Assembly (NCBI GenBank): GCA_905221605.1
Contig: CAJNDS010000047.1
Coordinates: forward strand, 558,001 to 622,000
DNA length: 64,000 nt
Source: Symbiodinium natans
Taxonomy: Eukaryota > Sar > Dinophyceae > Suessiales > Symbiodiniaceae
Reading direction: 5' to 3'
The translations under genes and the position numbers were made by a program. A model generated the notes under the pieces. The model made no database searches. It saw only the letters and a program-made list of their open reading frames with translations, and had not been told where the DNA came from. The stretch's first letter is position 1. Every line of letters begins with the position of its first letter. Positions 50,076-58,634 of this stretch are shown here, in pieces.

Positions 50076-52466
50076 TCACATGGTCCCGGGCCTGCAATTG
50101 CCACAAGGACGGTAGTGCAATCTCGCATGCACTGCTGCACTGTAAGTGAATCTCTCTGACCTTTGCACATCTGCACATGTAGGTCGGTGGTACCTCTTGC
50201 CATGAGGCGTGTACACATACTGGGGTTGTGCTCGTAGCTGTTCGTCCACATCCTGTGCCATAGGAATGATATTAACCATTCCCCATTCTTGAAATCGCCT
50301 TGCAAGCTCTTCGTCATTCACATGGATTTGGCTTGCTGGTACTGTACTGATTCCAGGCATCCCATTACCACTGCCTGTCGCTGAATCCTCTGGTGCATCA
50401 CGGAAATACATATTGACTGCCCTTGCTGTACGTTGAACATCATCCTCATCGGGCGGACAATACTTTTGCACAAATCTTCGAATAGTGAATTCCTCCTGCG
50501 GTTCCTGTGGTCCTTCTTCCTGCGGTTCCTGTGGTCCTTCTTCCTGCGGTTCCTGTGGTCCTTCTTCCTGCGGTTCCTGTGGTCCTTCTTCCTGTGGTTC
50601 CTGTGGTCCTCCTCTTCCTGTCCTTCTTCCTGGTTCCTGTGGTCCTTCTTCCTGTGGTTCCTGTGGTCCTTCTTCCTGTGGTTCCTGTCGTCCTTCGTTC
50701 ACCTTCTGCTCGACCATGTAGAACAAGAGTAAAGCGAAAATTCCTCCTAGTAGCACACTGAAAAGAATAATCCATCCACTCACTTCCTTCACATAGATGA
50801 AAACAAATTCTCGTTCTTCTCGTTCTCGTCCTCCAAAATCGTCTGGCTGTCCTGCAATCTGAGAAATCATATTCACCATCATTGTCAAGTACATCGCTCT
50901 AGCCGTCTTGCTTCCTCGCTCACTCAACAAAGTTGCACGTAGTGCTCGAACTTGGCTTCGGCAAACTTCACCTGCCACATGTTCCATTGCTTCTTCTTTC
51001 CCATAACGCTCATGACTTTCTCCATTCCACACCATGGCTCCAATATGGTACATGAGAAATCTCCTTCGAGATACTCCTAAGCGCTTTGTATTCAAGTCGG
51101 CAATGTTTAATTTGGTAGGCACTGGCTTTGCTTTGAAGCTGTTGTTCTTCACCCCTCGCTGAAGCCATAATACTCTCAGATCGATATGTTTGAGTCCTCC
51201 GACTCCTGTTCGCATCATCCATTGTCTTCCCGCACTTGAATCCATCCGGATCTCCACGAGTAACTTTCCTGCAAGAAACATCCACAACTTCTTCAGTAAC
51301 ATCGCTTCTGATGCTCCTCCTGAGCATGCTAGCACTTCGGACTCTGCCGAACTTAAAGCTGTAGCTTTCTGGGTCCTGCTATACGAAAGTACTGGCACTG
51401 CATTCACACACACAATCACTGATGATGTAGACCATCTCGCTTCACGGTCTGATGCCCAATCTGCATCCGTGAATACTTCCATACTGTGTGTTCCTTTCTT
51501 TTCTTCGTCTTCTTCTTCTTGCTCTTCTCTTTGATAGATCGCATCCATCATCTTGTTTCCAACCTTTGTGTACTTCAGTAGGAATCCCAGTTGCTCTGTT
51601 CCTTGCACATAGAGCAAAGCTTGTTTCAAACAGGTTAACGCTTGTTCCGTTGGCTTCGACATCTTACTTGCCAAACACTTCGTCACATGCTGCAAATCCC
51701 ATCGGTCTTGGGAAATGTACAACAGTGTTCCCAACGCTGAACGAAACTTCTTGCACTCGTTCTCCTCCAGTTCTTTGGAATTGTCCACTGTTCCAATCAG
51801 CTGGTGCTCTGGGGTTTGTCTTGGCTTTCGGTTCCCCAGCTTGTAGAGTCCTCTAAGCTTCTCGTAGTGCTTCTTCGACACTGTCACCAAAATTCCTTCT
51901 TCAAGGAACTCATAGGTCCTCTTCAGGTAATGAAGCTGTTCTCCCGATCCCCGGTGGGATGGGAACGGTCCCTCAACTGTGAGCTTGAAAAACTTCTCTA
52001 GCTCGCATATCAGCCATCTTCCTTCGCCTTTTGCACCTGCAACTAGCTCGTCGTCGACATGAATCGACACTGCAATCTTCTTCACTCGGTGCTTCAAGAT
52101 TGAGGGTATCCCAACAAATTGCTCAAATCCCAAACGCTTCAAAATCTCAACCAAATGGGTAAACCATTGTTCTGCCGCTGATCTTTGCCCTGGCAGACAC
52201 TTCTCCACTTTCCATACGTGGTCTTCATCCAAACCAAGTAGTGTTCGAATCCACGGTGAGATATCAGCATACATCAGAGCTTTCTGCGTGACTTGCAAGA
52301 ATGCGTCACGAATGTCAAGAACTGTAAGCTCCCAATTGTAGATGAGATGAAAAAGAAACATCATTCGCACTGCTGCGTGTCCTGACGTAGGACTAAAAGT
52401 CTCCTCCGTGGGCTCCCGCACGGAATTCCCGACACACAATTCTGCATCTACGCTTCCAAACTCCAT
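50076..52466 (-). CDS. Copia element 1 RT-RNase H with transmembrane and Cys/His extension
   Basis: RT: EETFSPTSGHAAVRMM, VLDIRDAFLQV (catalytic Asp), SIHVDDELVAG (VDD, about 52050) and YLKRTYEF. RNase H: EVFTDADWASDREARW, ALSSAESEVLA and IRMDSSAG. Beyond the usual end near residue 500, about 300 residues are added: a transmembrane helix (GWIILFSVLLGGIFALLLFY, about 50750), nine or so repeats of GPQEPQEE (50488-50695), and a C-terminal domain YVYTPHGKRYHRPTCADV ... YRPCGNC with H..C..C-x2-C spacing, probably metal-binding. A related H..C..C-x2-C segment occurs near the N-terminus of copia element 2. The extension's role is unknown; an envelope-like or membrane-anchoring function is speculation. 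Confidence 0.75.
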   Translation of the reverse strand: MEFGSVDAELCVGNSVREPTEETFSPTSGHAAVRMMFLFHLIYNWELTVLDIRDAFLQVTQKALMYADISPWIRTLLGLDEDHVWKVEKCLPGQRSAAEQWFTHLVEILKRLGFEQFVGIPSILKHRVKKIAVSIHVDDELVAGAKGEGRWLICELEKFFKLTVEGPFPSHRGSGEQLHYLKRTYEFLEEGILVTVSKKHYEKLRGLYKLGNRKPRQTPEHQLIGTVDNSKELEENECKKFRSALGTLLYISQDRWDLQHVTKCLASKMSKPTEQALTCLKQALLYVQGTEQLGFLLKYTKVGNKMMDAIYQREEQEEEDEEKKGTHSMEVFTDADWASDREARWSTSSVIVCVNAVPVLSYSRTQKATALSSAESEVLACSGGASEAMLLKKLWMFLAGKLLVEIRMDSSAGRQWMMRTGVGGLKHIDLRVLWLQRGVKNNSFKAKPVPTKLNIADLNTKRLGVSRRRFLMYHIGAMVWNGESHERYGKEEAMEHVAGEVCRSQVRALRATLLSERGSKTARAMYLTMMVNMISQIAGQPDDFGGREREEREFVFIYVKEVSGWIILFSVLLGGIFALLLFYMVEQKVNEGRQEPQEEGPQEPQEEGPQEPGRRTGRGGPQEPQEEGPQEPQEEGPQEPQEEGPQEPQEEGPQEPQEEFTIRRFVQKYCPPDEDDVQRTARAVNMYFRDAPEDSATGSGNGMPGISTVPASQIHVNDEELARRFQEWGMVNIIPMAQDVDEQLRAQPQYVYTPHGKRYHRPTCADVQRSERFTYSAAVHARLHYRPCGNCRPGTM
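50488..50695 (-). repeat. 24-bp coding minisatellite (GPQEPQEE)
   Basis: About nine 24-bp units (one shorter and diverged) within the copia extension; reads as Pro/Gln/Glu repeats on minus. Confidence 0.85.
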
Positions 52467-55400
52467 CTCTCTTTCTCCAATCGAAAACTGTCCTTAGTGT
52501 CAGAAACTTACCTTCCTCTGAACACTCTTCCTTCTTGATCGTCTTCACAACCTTCATGTTGGCGAGTTTGTCAAGTTCAGCTTTTCCTGCCTCTGCATCC
52601 AATCTTTCAAGTTCCTCTTCGCTGACTTTCGGTGGTCGATCCTCATCTTCTTCTTCTCCTTCACTATCCGCTTCATATTCCTCTTCGCATTCCTTCCAGA
52701 CTCTTTCTTCCCAAAGGTCATCTTCATGATATCCTGTTTCGTCTTCCTGTTCTTCTACCTGTCCGGCGTACAACGGTGGAAATAGACTTCCTTTCGGACT
52801 TCCAGGATCAGCACTTGTAGGTGAACTTTCCGCAGTCTTTTGTTGCTTCGTTGGTGGCTCCTCAGCATCTGCTGTTTTACTAGCTTTCGCAGGTTCCTCT
52901 CTTTCTTCTCCTTCAGTTTCTCTCTTTTGTCCCCCGCCTTGGTTGGAATCCGTTGATGAACTTCGAGGTGTAGGTTGACCACTGCTCAGCAATAGATCAC
53001 TGATTGTGTCATGCTTTGAACTTTCCACATCAGATCCTGCTTCATCTCCTGCTGGCTCTGGCTCATTTTCTCCTCCTTCTTTCTCTTTGCCTGGTTCTTC
53101 CACGATTCTCGGTAACGGTGCCGCATGCGCGGTGTGCCCTAGCCTTGGGGCTTTCTTCGTCCAAGGAGAACCCTGAAGTTGAAGGGTCTCACGTGCGCGC
53201 CACGCTGGTTGTGTGCGCCGCGCAGATCTTGACGTAAAGATCCCATCTTTTGACGTAATCACGTCCATGTCCCGGTCGTCCTTTCCAACCCATATTCCGC
53301 CTGTCCACAAGGATCGATTCTTCACTCCTCCAGGCTTGGCCAGACCAAACACATACTCTCCGAAGGGTAAAATCTGCCCTTGGTATGGTCTCCCGTAGAC
53401 CAATTGGAAAGCTGTACTCTGCGTCCCTGAGTGTAGGTGGTACCTGTTGAACAACCATGTTGCGTGGTGAATTGCCCACGCTCGTAAAGCATGATCTTCA
53501 GGAATCTTTTCCCCAATCCGATCCTCGACCATTTCAATCATCGTGAGGCTTTGTCTCCTGAGGTTCTGAATGTGGCGTTCCACTCTCGCTGTTCTTCCTT
53601 TGTGGTAGGGCTTGTTTGGATACTTTCCAGCCTTGTAGCCTAACTTTTGTCGTATTGCTACAATCAAATCCAGTAAGGCTGTTGTCGCTGGCTCCACATC
53701 AATCGCAAACAGAACTTCTTCGGAAATGTAGTTCATCTCGAGAGAAAACTTCACCACTTTCTCGGCCAACTTCTTCGTCGGTGCTTTCCCCGGCACTGGA
53801 ATCGCCCACGAAAATCGAGTCCATGAATCAAGAATGATCAGACTCACACTGCTCTGACCCATGTACATGAAGTCCATCTGGATCACTGGTTTTCCTGGGT
53901 CTTCATACTTTGCTTCACTGCTTTGTGGGGTATGGTCCTGTTTCGACTTTGCTGCTGCACAGAAATCGCACCATGGTTGCATTGGCATGTGGGTTGCCAT
54001 ATGCTCTTCAATCTCTGCTTCTGTCGGTTCGGGCACTCCGGGTCTTGTTCTTGCTTTGGGCCTTTGCTTCCTCAGCCTGTCTGCAACTTCTTCTGCGTCC
54101 TCATCTCTGTTTTCGGTGAGGTAGTTGCACAGTCTCCTGAACATCTTCACCTTTGACCCTGAGACGCTCAAACCCAAATACCGACAACCTTCTCGCAGCT
54201 TCTCAATCTCACTCGTTGCTGTGAGTGACTCTCCATTCACCACAATAGTACTTCCCATGTCGAGTTCCAACTCTTGGTGTCCTCCTGCCTTTCCTTGCTG
54301 CTTCACAACTCCTTTCGGCACTGGCACCTGCAACTCTTCTGGAGCTCCTCTTTCTCTTCCAAACCATTCTGGCTCCTCTTCCATCTTCTTTTCTTCCTCC
54401 TTTGGTGCTTCTTCTGGTGCTACCTCTTCTACCAAGCACTTGTCCAGATACTCTGGTGTCCTGTGCAAGAATGTGAGAATTTCTGATCGAAAAAGCAATC
54501 CCGGTATTCGATCTTCCAAGTCGGATTTTCGCTCGAGCAATTCCGTTGCTTCAATCACTTCCCATTCGTTGCCCACCTTCACGATGGTGGTCCTGTACTT
54601 CCAAGTACCTGTCGGTGGCTTTACAAACTCAAGTCCAAAATGGCGATGGACTGGCGTTCCATTCGGTAGAAGGCTCCAATCCTTCTCTGGGACTTTACCA
54701 AAGTCATAGGCCAAAGTCACCTTGACTGCCCTGACTTGCTCGACTCCTCTAACTTCCGCTGTCAATCTCAAGCTATTCCTCTGGTATTCCACAGGCACCC
54801 GTGCCTTACCATCGGGAGATACAAGTTCCCCCGCCTGGGTTTCTTCTCCCCAGGTCTCGCCCCCTTGGCGCTGTTTGCATCCCACTGACACAAACTTCCA
54901 TCCATTTTTGAGTAGCCTTCCTAAAGACAGCAAGATGTTATTGGTGTCCGACAACACAAAGTCCTCAGTCACACTGCAGCTACTGAACTGCAAAACTGCT
55001 CGCCGCATACCTTCAACTCGCATCGCACCCCCTTGTGCGTCCTGCAACCTCAGAGAGGTTGGGGTCGAAACTTCGACGCCTGCATCCGACAATCTTCGTG
55101 GTAACAAACTCACATCTGCTCCTGAATCCAAGATCACCACATGTTGCTTTGTGTCCAACTGGACCATTCGCACATTGAGAGGTTCCGATCCTCCCTGACT
55201 CAGAGGTTCCAATCCTCCTGGAGGTCCCAATCCTCCTTGAACTCTTTCCAAGCTGTTTTCATACCATTGATACAGCTCATCACTCTCATGATCTTGTTTG
55301 TTCTCACTCTCATCCCCGATGTAGTAGCACTCTGGTCCTTGCACCTCTATCCTTCTGGTGAACCAATCACCTTCTTCTTCTGAAACTTCGCTAAGCTCAT

Positions 55401-57234
55401 AGTGCTCTGTGCCGTCAGGTGGTGTGTTCGCAATGTGATGGAAATCAATGTTCCTCACTCTCCTTATCCTGTATTGGCTCGCACTCTGCGACGGAGTAAC
55501 AGACTCGACTGTCGAGTGGGGTACCTCGGTGCTGGCCTCGCTCGCCTGCACTTCTCGAACATTGCGGTTTGGACACTCGTTTCCCCAATGTCCTCGCTGC
55601 TTGCAGAATCGGCAAACATCTCTGTCCAACTTCTTTCCTCCACCTTTCTTTCCTCCTTTGCCATGCTTTCCACCTTTCTTTCCGCCTTTCTTTCCTCCTT
55701 TGTGGAAACCTTTGCCTCGTCCTTTCTTTCCTCCTTTGTAGCTTCCTTTTCGTCCACCTTTTCTCCATTGGCGAAATCCTGCTCCAAAGCTTGACCACGA
55801 GTAGGATCCTTTTCCTCCTTTGTTTCCTTTGTTGCCTTTGTTTCCTTTTCCTCCTCCTTTCTCGTACACTGCATCCACTTCCATTGGTGCTGGTCCTTGA
55901 TCTGCATTCGAACTGCTCGCTGTGTTCTGCAAGGTCTTTTGCTTCAACACCGTCTGGTAATCCCAAGTTTTGCTGCTTTGCTCGTATGAAAGAATCGCTT
56001 GCTTCACTGACATGTAGTTTGTTCCTTCGGGCATTGTCAAAGTAAGGTGGTCTCGAATCGCCCTCGGTGAACATCGAAGCAAAACTCCCATCAACAAATC
56101 TCGATCGTAGGTCTTTCCTGAAGCGATCTCGTACTCCCGAACAAGGTTTTCCAGTGAACCAATCTGCTCCACCATGCTCTTGGCCCCATCGAAGTTGGGA
56201 AACATCCCAATCGCTTGACTGAGGGTTAGAGCTCGTTGTTTGGTGGCTGGTTGGTATTCCCAAAGCAAACTTTGATAGAGACGATACCCACATCGCTCCC
56301 TGCTCCAATTTCGAGACAGTTGCGTTGCTGCCCCCCGCATATACGAAGTCAGTATGTGGTAAAGCTTTGTCGAAAGTTCTCTCTCCACTGTAGTGAGAGT
56401 CGAAACATCGATCGGCGTTGCTCCCAGACTTTCAATCATACTTAGAGCTTCTGAGTACTGCGAATCGGCAAAACCTAGCCAATTCAGAAACTGATGTTTC
56501 CAGGTTGTAAAATCCGGTGGATGTTCTCCCGAGGCTTGTGGGTTCCAAACATCTGGTGCCTTGATCGCCTTTGTCGCACTTTCAATCCTTCGGTTCAGAT
56601 CATCCGAACTGCTTGCTTGTTGCTCCAACCTTTGTAGCGCACTCATTCCAACTTGGGTCGCCCTTGTCAATGCAGTCAGAATTTCAGAAAGTTCTGTGGG
56701 TTGTTGGGGTGGTCCATTCTGCTGCATCCCTTGCACTGCAGAAAACTGTAACACGACAAGCACACACAGCATCGCTCCTCTCTGTTGTTTTCTCACACAA
56801 GCACACGAACGCAAGTGATCTCTCCGTGCCCCTCTGCTCAAGCGCCTCCGAAAACATGAATGTTGCAATCTCCACAAACATGACTGACGACATGACTGCA
56901 AGTGCACTGTCGCTTGCAAACATCCAATGCACAACATGATCGCACCTGATACTCCAAGCATAAGCATCATTGCCATTGCTCCATTGTAATCGAATTGCAT
57001 AGTCTTGGGGTCGTAGAGGTTCTTTGCTCCTGGAATGCTGGTCCAAATCCACATCACCAATGGATCTCTTGTTCCATTCATAGTCTTGTCGGAGTAGAGG
57101 CTCTTGTTTGTACATAGGCCATAGAATTTTGATTCCTCCTGGTAGTCGATCTCTGTTTTCTCCTCCTGGTAGTCGATCTCTGCTTTCTCCTTCTGGTAGT
57201 CGACCTCATTGTCCTGACCAATCTCCCCATTCAT
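52393..57234 (-). CDS. Copia element 1 Gag-protease-integrase-RT start
   Basis: ATG 57234 is proposed. The N-terminal part has (K/T)EIDYQEEK repeats and two hydrophobic segments (MAMMLMLGVSGAIMLCIGCL and AMLCVLVVLQFSAV), then a helical Gag (FTTWKHQFLNWLGF, YHILTSYMRGAATQL) and a Gly/Lys-rich stretch with zinc knuckle CRFCKQRGHWGNECP (about 55600). Protease: VVILDSGADVSLLP (about 55120). Integrase: HMATH.. and WCDFC (HHCC, about 53975), VIQMDF, LFAIDVEPA and RVERHIQN (D-D-E). Connection and RT start: WRKRDGVWKRRCRIVCREFR. The frame ends at TAG 52393, and the RT continues in another frame from the overlap (52466), so a +1/-1 event is needed. Membrane segments before Gag are unusual for copia. 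Confidence 0.8.
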   Translation of the reverse strand: MNGEIGQDNEVDYQKEKAEIDYQEEKTEIDYQEESKFYGLCTNKSLYSDKTMNGTRDPLVMWIWTSIPGAKNLYDPKTMQFDYNGAMAMMLMLGVSGAIMLCIGCLQATVHLQSCRQSCLWRLQHSCFRRRLSRGARRDHLRSCACVRKQQRGAMLCVLVVLQFSAVQGMQQNGPPQQPTELSEILTALTRATQVGMSALQRLEQQASSSDDLNRRIESATKAIKAPDVWNPQASGEHPPDFTTWKHQFLNWLGFADSQYSEALSMIESLGATPIDVSTLTTVERELSTKLYHILTSYMRGAATQLSRNWSRERCGYRLYQSLLWEYQPATKQRALTLSQAIGMFPNFDGAKSMVEQIGSLENLVREYEIASGKTYDRDLLMGVLLRCSPRAIRDHLTLTMPEGTNYMSVKQAILSYEQSSKTWDYQTVLKQKTLQNTASSSNADQGPAPMEVDAVYEKGGGKGNKGNKGNKGGKGSYSWSSFGAGFRQWRKGGRKGSYKGGKKGRGKGFHKGGKKGGKKGGKHGKGGKKGGGKKLDRDVCRFCKQRGHWGNECPNRNVREVQASEASTEVPHSTVESVTPSQSASQYRIRRVRNIDFHHIANTPPDGTEHYELSEVSEEEGDWFTRRIEVQGPECYYIGDESENKQDHESDELYQWYENSLERVQGGLGPPGGLEPLSQGGSEPLNVRMVQLDTKQHVVILDSGADVSLLPRRLSDAGVEVSTPTSLRLQDAQGGAMRVEGMRRAVLQFSSCSVTEDFVLSDTNNILLSLGRLLKNGWKFVSVGCKQRQGGETWGEETQAGELVSPDGKARVPVEYQRNSLRLTAEVRGVEQVRAVKVTLAYDFGKVPEKDWSLLPNGTPVHRHFGLEFVKPPTGTWKYRTTIVKVGNEWEVIEATELLERKSDLEDRIPGLLFRSEILTFLHRTPEYLDKCLVEEVAPEEAPKEEEKKMEEEPEWFGRERGAPEELQVPVPKGVVKQQGKAGGHQELELDMGSTIVVNGESLTATSEIEKLREGCRYLGLSVSGSKVKMFRRLCNYLTENRDEDAEEVADRLRKQRPKARTRPGVPEPTEAEIEEHMATHMPMQPWCDFCAAAKSKQDHTPQSSEAKYEDPGKPVIQMDFMYMGQSSVSLIILDSWTRFSWAIPVPGKAPTKKLAEKVVKFSLEMNYISEEVLFAIDVEPATTALLDLIVAIRQKLGYKAGKYPNKPYHKGRTARVERHIQNLRRQSLTMIEMVEDRIGEKIPEDHALRAWAIHHATWLFNRYHLHSGTQSTAFQLVYGRPYQGQILPFGEYVFGLAKPGGVKNRSLWTGGIWVGKDDRDMDVITSKDGIFTSRSARRTQPAWRARETLQLQGSPWTKKAPRLGHTAHAAPLPRIVEEPGKEKEGGENEPEPAGDEAGSDVESSKHDTISDLLLSSGQPTPRSSSTDSNQGGGQKRETEGEEREEPAKASKTADAEEPPTKQQKTAESSPTSADPGSPKGSLFPPLYAGQVEEQEDETGYHEDDLWEERVWKECEEEYEADSEGEEEDEDRPPKVSEEELERLDAEAGKAELDKLANMKVVKTIKKEECSEEGKFLTLRTVFDWRKRDGVWKRRCRIVCREFRAGAHGGDF

Positions 57235-58462
57235 CTTCCTCACTTCCAGGGTTTGGCTCCTCGCCCCTTTCTCGCATTCTTCTCCTTTCTGTTCTCCTCC
57301 AAGGAGAATTCGGGTAGAGCGTAGTGGCTTGCGTTGCTCCCACTCGCTTCGGTGGTGGTCCCTTTGGCTCTGGAGGTGGCGCCTTGCTTCCAGCAGGTCG
57401 TTCCTTCGGAGGTGGTCCTCTGGAACTGCTCCCTGGTTCAGCTCTCGCATCTTCCATCCTGGGTTGTAGGGTCCCAGGCCCCGTCCTGGGTTGTAGGGTC
57501 CCAGGCCCCGTGTCTCGGCTGGAACTCGCTGTTCCACTGCTTTGGCTTCGCTGGCCGTACCTGGCCCGAAAGTATGCAACTCCACGAGCAAATTCCTTGG
57601 ATTCCCTGGCTCTTGCTTCGTCTCCTGAAGGAATTGCACCGGCACGTCTTGCAGCATACTCTTCCTCATTCCGGCGGATGTGTTCCGCCACTGCTGCGTT
57701 GCTGGGTTCCCCGTCCAGCGTGTGAAGAGGAAGTTTCGTACCACACGGCATTGGGTCCGGAGGTGGACACTCTGGAGCTCGTTCTTGTCCTGGCGGTGGA
57801 CACTCTGGAGCTTGCTCTGGTTCTGGGCCCGCTGGTGGTGGCGGTGGCCCTCCTGACTTTGGAAACCGAACTGGCTCCGGCAAGGCTCGCTCCCTTGCTC
57901 GCCGTTGGATCCTTTCAGCTTCCGCTGAGAGTGCAGAGAGTCTCTCCAGCTGCCTACGCCTGCGTTGCTCAGCAGACACTTGCTGCTCTTGCAGCTCCAA
58001 GGCGATGTGCCCAGACGAAAGTGTTCTCGGCTCCCTTCTTGGTGTAGGTGGTGCCTCTTGGTACACCATTGTAGTTTCGGGGCTAGAGGAACTAGGACTC
58101 CCGATCTCCACTGGCCCGTCTGGTTCTCCTCCTTCCAAGGGAATGTAATCTCTTCCTTCCACCACTGGTCGTTCGGGCTTCTTCTTCGGCTTTGGAGGCA
58201 TATAGCTTGGTGCACTTCCACTTCCTTCAGCTGCACTGCTTGCTGAAGATCCGTAGCCTTTTCCCATGCCAACACGGTGAATTTTGATCTCCTTTCTTCG
58301 TGGCTCCATTTCTTCTTCTTGTTCCACTTCTTCCATGGGCTCTGCGGGTTCCATCGGCTCCATGGGTTCTGTGAGTTCCATGGGCTCTGTAGGTTCTGTG
58401 GGCTCCATTGGCTCCACAGCATCAGGGTTCCAACCCAAACCATCATCACGGCCACGAGGCAT
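57206..58462 (-). CDS. Copia element 1 ORF1, Pro/Glu-rich protein
   Basis: 418 codons from ATG 58462 (MPRGRDDGLGWNPDAVEPME). PME/EPT repeats at 20-50, a charged linker, an Arg/Glu-rich helical stretch (QRRRRQLERLSALSAEAERI), a Pro-rich middle (ECPPPGQERAPECPPPDP), the duplicated segment TGPGTLQPR, and an acidic end. Mostly disordered by composition. It overlaps a frame that is also open but reads like a shadow (Trp/Gln/Ser runs), so this frame is preferred. It ends just inside the start of the Gag frame (ATG 57234), overlapping 29 bp, so Gag could be reached by reinitiation or frameshifting. No homologous function recognised. Confidence 0.5.
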   Translation of the reverse strand: MPRGRDDGLGWNPDAVEPMEPTEPTEPMELTEPMEPMEPAEPMEEVEQEEEMEPRRKEIKIHRVGMGKGYGSSASSAAEGSGSAPSYMPPKPKKKPERPVVEGRDYIPLEGGEPDGPVEIGSPSSSSPETTMVYQEAPPTPRREPRTLSSGHIALELQEQQVSAEQRRRRQLERLSALSAEAERIQRRARERALPEPVRFPKSGGPPPPPAGPEPEQAPECPPPGQERAPECPPPDPMPCGTKLPLHTLDGEPSNAAVAEHIRRNEEEYAARRAGAIPSGDEARARESKEFARGVAYFRARYGQRSQSSGTASSSRDTGPGTLQPRTGPGTLQPRMEDARAEPGSSSRGPPPKERPAGSKAPPPEPKGPPPKRVGATQATTLYPNSPWRRTERRRMRERGEEPNPGSEEDEWGDWSGQ

Positions 58463-58485
58463 GGCTTCGGTCCCGGATGCACAGT

Positions 58486-58499
58486 GTGCTCCGCTACCA
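58486..58499 (-). promoter_or_regulatory. Candidate primer-binding site of copia element 1
   Basis: TGGTAGCGGAGCAC directly after the 5' LTR; its complement ends in CCA as a tRNA 3' end would. The same 14 bases follow the LTR of copia element 2 at 61614. Confidence 0.6.
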
Positions 58500-58634
58500 T
58501 GCTAAACTTCAAGTCGCTCTTTTTCCTTGAACCGGTAAAGGCGCTGTCGGTAAAACATGAGTCACAAATCCACACATGCTCATCAACCCTTTGGGTTGGT
58601 AGGTGGGGTTCCCAGGTAGTAGAAAAACTTTACA
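58500..58634 (-). repeat. 5' LTR of copia element 1
   Basis: 135 bp. Followed on the minus strand by the primer-binding-site candidate at 58499-58486. Confidence 0.9.

Larger units (their letters stand above)
49691..58634 (-). mobile_element. Complete Ty1/copia LTR retrotransposon
   Basis: An 8944-bp element in minus orientation with 135-bp LTRs (49691-49825, 58500-58634) that appear identical. The target duplication is AATGC (49686-49690, 58635-58639). After the 5' LTR (minus) comes TGGTAGCGGAGCAC, a candidate primer-binding site also present in the second copia element. AAGGCGGGG precedes the 3' LTR as a candidate polypurine tract. Coding order: ORF1, Gag-protease-integrase-RT start, RT-RNase H plus membrane/Cys-His extension. 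Integrase before RT defines copia. Identical LTRs mean insertion was recent. It interrupts the helicase-like gene in its P-loop region. Confidence 0.9.

Noticed and set aside
57235..58575. N-terminal 450 residues of the 2060-codon copia frame as part of Gag
   Set aside because: Trp/Gln/Ser-rich composition looks like a shadow of the ATG-started 418-aa ORF in the other frame; it begins inside the LTR.
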